This document shows positions 61,465 to 64,000 of a stretch of DNA of 64,000 nt, in pieces (the stretch's first letter is position 1; each line of letters starts with the position of its first letter). This DNA comes from Channallabes apus (lineage: Eukaryota; Chordata; Actinopteri; Siluriformes; Clariidae). A program made the position numbers and the translations under genes. The notes beneath the pieces were generated by a model. That model was given only the letters and a program-made list of their open reading frames with translations, had not been told where the DNA came from and ran no database searches. Where the stretch lies: positions 12,852,055 through 12,916,054 of the forward strand of contig CM060121.1 in assembly GCA_030522415.1 (NCBI GenBank). The letters are read 5' to 3'.

Positions 61465-61836
61465 GATGTCTAGCTTTTGAGGTGCTTTTGGTCTACTTCT
61501 CTGTGTCAGGTAGCTCCTATTTAAGTGATTTCTTGATTGAAACAGGTGTGGCAGTAATCAGGCATTGAAATTTAACTCAGGTGTGATAAACCACAGTTAA
61601 GTTATTTTTTAACAAGGGGGGCAATCACTTTTTCACACAGGGCCATGTAGATTTGGAGTTTTTTTTCTCCCTTAATAACGTAAACCTTCATTTAAAAACT
61701 GCATTTTGTGTTCAATTATGTTATCTTTCACTAATAGTTAACGGTTTTTGATGAGCAGAAACATTTAAGTGTGACAAACATGCAAAAGCATAAGAAATCA
61801 GGAAGGGGGCAAATAGTTTTTCACACCACTGTATAT

Positions 61837-61880
61837 ATGTTGTATATGAAACGAAATTAATAGTTTTTCATATACAACAT
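61837..61880. repeat. 15-bp perfect inverted repeat
   Basis: ATGTTGTATATGAAA at 61837-61851 and its reverse complement at 61866-61880, immediately beyond the Tc1 right end. Confidence 0.85.
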
Positions 61881-62286
61881 GTATACTTTTATATTGTTTA
61901 TTTTATAATAAAATTAGTTTCGTCAAATTTTTCATCATGAACAATATTTATTTTTATTATAGATACTGTATATAAATGTTTATTTGCATATTCATGACAA
62001 ACCCCTGAAAAATAAATGTGCCACAAAATAAACATTATACAAGAATTTGTTTTAATGGTCTTAACGGCTGTCACGTGCCAGGAGTTCATTATAATAGTAA
62101 TATCATAGTTGATAATAATAAACCTATCAATGTTCTATTATCTTCTAATATCCATGGCGATCCATGGCAGCGGGGCATTTTTGCGCATAATACCGGCACC
62201 GCGACGTGCAACAAATGTTTTACAGCAGTTGCATGTAAAGGGGGAAACACGTCAAATCTAATGAAACAAAACATTCGAGGGCAGAC

Positions 62287-62396
62287 GGAATAAAGTTAAA
62301 AGCAGAATAAATACATGGAATAAAGTTAAAAGCAGAATAAATAGACGGAATAACGTTAAAAGCAGAATAAATACACGGAATAAAGTTAAAAGCAGA
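62287..62396 (+). repeat. 30-bp tandem repeat, about 3.7 copies
   Basis: Unit begins GGAATAAAGTTAAAAGCAGA and ends AATAAATACA with small changes. Units start at 62287, 62317, 62347 and 62377. It lies inside the hAT element after the BED-finger remnant. Confidence 0.92.
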
Positions 62397-63078
62397 GGGA
62401 GGCACCGTGTTTGACAGCTTGTGGACAACAGCTGGCGCTATCGGTGTGGACGACTATCAGTCCCAGTCATATCAACCGTAGCAAAAAGGAGTCACCGATT
62501 ATGATGCCGTCAGCAGCCTTTCCGCGGGTTAGTAGTAGGATAATGTAACGTTAATAGCAAAATGCAAATCTTGCATTCATGCTAACAAATAGTCAAACGA
62601 TTTGTAAAATACTAATGTAACATGGATTCTGTTTATAATTATGGCTTTCCAGCTAGTACTAGTAGTACCACAACAGTGACCCCATTTACCATTGCAAAGA
62701 AGGCTATACATGTCCTGTGCAGGGCAATAAGTCAGGAAAGGAGTCGTTTTTTGACAGAAAAGGCAAATATGGTGAAATTTCTGCAAAAGAATTGTTACTT
62801 TGTTTTTGTACTTTTAATTGTTAATTTTTACTTATTATTACTAACATATGAAGCTTATTTATTCATATATACTTTAAACTTTTAATATACAGTATTGTTG
62901 AATTTTAAGCATAAAATTTTTTGTTCAATAAAAATGTATTCTTGAGTCATCCACCATAATTTTGTGGCTTTTGTAAAGTATCGGTTCAGGCACCGTTTTG
63001 GCACCGGTACCGTTTTAAAAGTATCGATTTGGCACCGGTATCGAAAAAAACTCAAACGATACCCAACTCATGTACAAT

Positions 63079-64000
63079 CCCTTGTTCTACATACTACTGT
63101 AAGCAGTGCCCTCTATCAGGGGTGAGAGAGGGATTTAAGATTCAGCCATGTGTTAGAAGCTAGGTAACTTTATAGCTCCCGTTAGCCATGAACAGGACAA
63201 CACAGGATGAGGACTGTTGAAAGTGCTTCTGTGACTGGTTTGGATGTGGGTTTTGGCAGGCAGCTGCTCTTCCCTCTTTCTAGTAATGCAGAACGTTCAG
63301 ACTTACTTTCACTCAATTTCACTCAACTGTTAGAACATTTGTGGCATGGAGCGATACATAGATAGATAAATGTCACAGTGTTGCTACCATCTATTATCAA
63401 CACTCATTGACTACTTCTGGTCCAATCAGATTGCTTGGTTGCTATATGGTTATTTGCTATTTAAACAAATAACCATATAGTATATAACTTCATATAGCAA
63501 ATTAAAGCCCTTTCCCACCTTCTGGAATTTGGTTCCAAAATATTGCAATTTTGAGTGGGTAGGAAATCACAGGGTTTGCAAACACAAAGTTTATCAGAGT
63601 TCAATACGACTTGTTGTGGTTTGGGAGAAATCTCTACATCAAAAAAAAAAAAAAAAAAGATCTCATAGCTAATTATGAGGTGTATTTAGGTACTTTAAGA
63701 TCAATCATCTTCGTAGACAGTTCGACATGAGTTTGGCCCAGTTTGTAGGAGATTACAGAATAATAGTAATTACATCCAAAGTGCATTGTGTGATTTTGTA
63801 CCTAATACGTTCCATAAGGCTATTCCGTGGGTGTTTACGGCATGTGGCTTCAGAGTCAGAGCCAAGAACTCTCAAGAATTTTCATTTGATACAATTCAGC
63901 ATGCTCTTCAGCAGGAATGTGGATAAGAGGCTTTAAAACACTTTGTCATTGTTTTTTTGTTTGATGAGTGTCAAATGCCTATTTATGTGTCTTAATTTCA
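63079..64000. other. Presumed cyth3 intron, nothing recognised
   Basis: AT-rich. A short run of A is at 63642-63658. No exon or repeat family is supported. Confidence 0.5.

Larger units (their letters stand above)
60229..61831 (-). mobile_element. Full-length Tc1-like transposon, about 1.6 kb
   Basis: Terminal inverted repeats of about 210 bp start CAGTGGTGTGAAAAACTATT at both ends and contain an inner copy of the binding motif (TGTGTGAAAAAGT), the IR/DR layout. The element is flanked by TA. The transposase lies on the minus strand but is broken. The MITE at 25822 is its deletion derivative or a close relative. Confidence 0.92.
59711..63070 (+). mobile_element. hAT-type element, BED-finger remnant, interrupted by Tc1
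   Basis: Ends TAGGTTTGGGTACCG and (reverse complement) TGAGTTGGGTATCG, flanked by TGTGCAAT (59703-59710) and TGTACAAT (63071-63078), an 8-bp hAT-type duplication with one difference. Remnants of a BED zinc finger are readable on the plus strand: NQSKVWLYFTRKDSG near 60050 and CNKCFTAVACKGGNTSNLMK near 62205. A complete Tc1 copy (60229-61831) separates them. The catalytic hAT domain is missing. Confidence 0.75.

Overview
This is a teleost fish genomic window. It has spliced vertebrate genes with canonical GT/AG introns, dense (CA)n/(TA)n/(GT)n microsatellites, V-SINE-type and tRNA-derived SINEs, several Tc1/mariner, hAT and PIF/Harbinger DNA transposons, and one apparently complete DIRS-type (tyrosine-recombinase) retrotransposon. 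The SINE spectrum would suit an ostariophysan such as a catfish, but I cannot fix the species from sequence alone.

Layout. (1) 1-18 kb: the last nine coding exons of a conventional protein kinase C, best matched to PKC alpha (prkca), plus strand, stop codon at 17914-17916. Its introns carry a LINE fragment with an 18-bp target duplication, a reverse-transcriptase relic, SINEs and a Tc1 relic. (2) 18-35 kb: intergenic DNA holding a CpG-rich candidate first exon, a small Tc1-derived MITE, a non-autonomous hAT element and the DIRS retrotransposon at 27888-33430. (3) 35.1-41.5 kb: cacng5 (transmembrane AMPA-receptor regulatory / calcium-channel gamma-5 subunit), five coding exons that join in phase into a complete 270-residue protein. 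(4) 41.5-47 kb: intergenic repeats. (5) 47-55.5 kb: the last five coding exons of cytohesin-3 (cyth3, an Arf GEF) on the minus strand, tail to tail with cacng5. (6) 55.6-64 kb: probably the upstream cyth3 intron, carrying a Tc1 relic with inverted repeats, a Harbinger element with TAA target duplication, and a hAT element that has itself been invaded by a full-length Tc1 element.

How the parts relate. prkca followed by cacng5 in the same orientation matches the known vertebrate PRKCA-CACNG5 neighbourhood; cyth3 beside it is less expected. The three host genes have separate jobs: diacylglycerol/calcium-stimulated kinase signalling, AMPA-receptor trafficking and PIP3-dependent Arf activation. 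They need not act together. No RNA genes, CRISPR arrays or bacterial-type features are present. The most interesting system is the DIRS element: identical 160-bp inverted terminal repeats, an internal complementary region that reads exactly as a joined-ends circle junction, intact Gag, RT/RNase H and tyrosine-recombinase frames, and a 1077-codon frame overlapping the RT gene.
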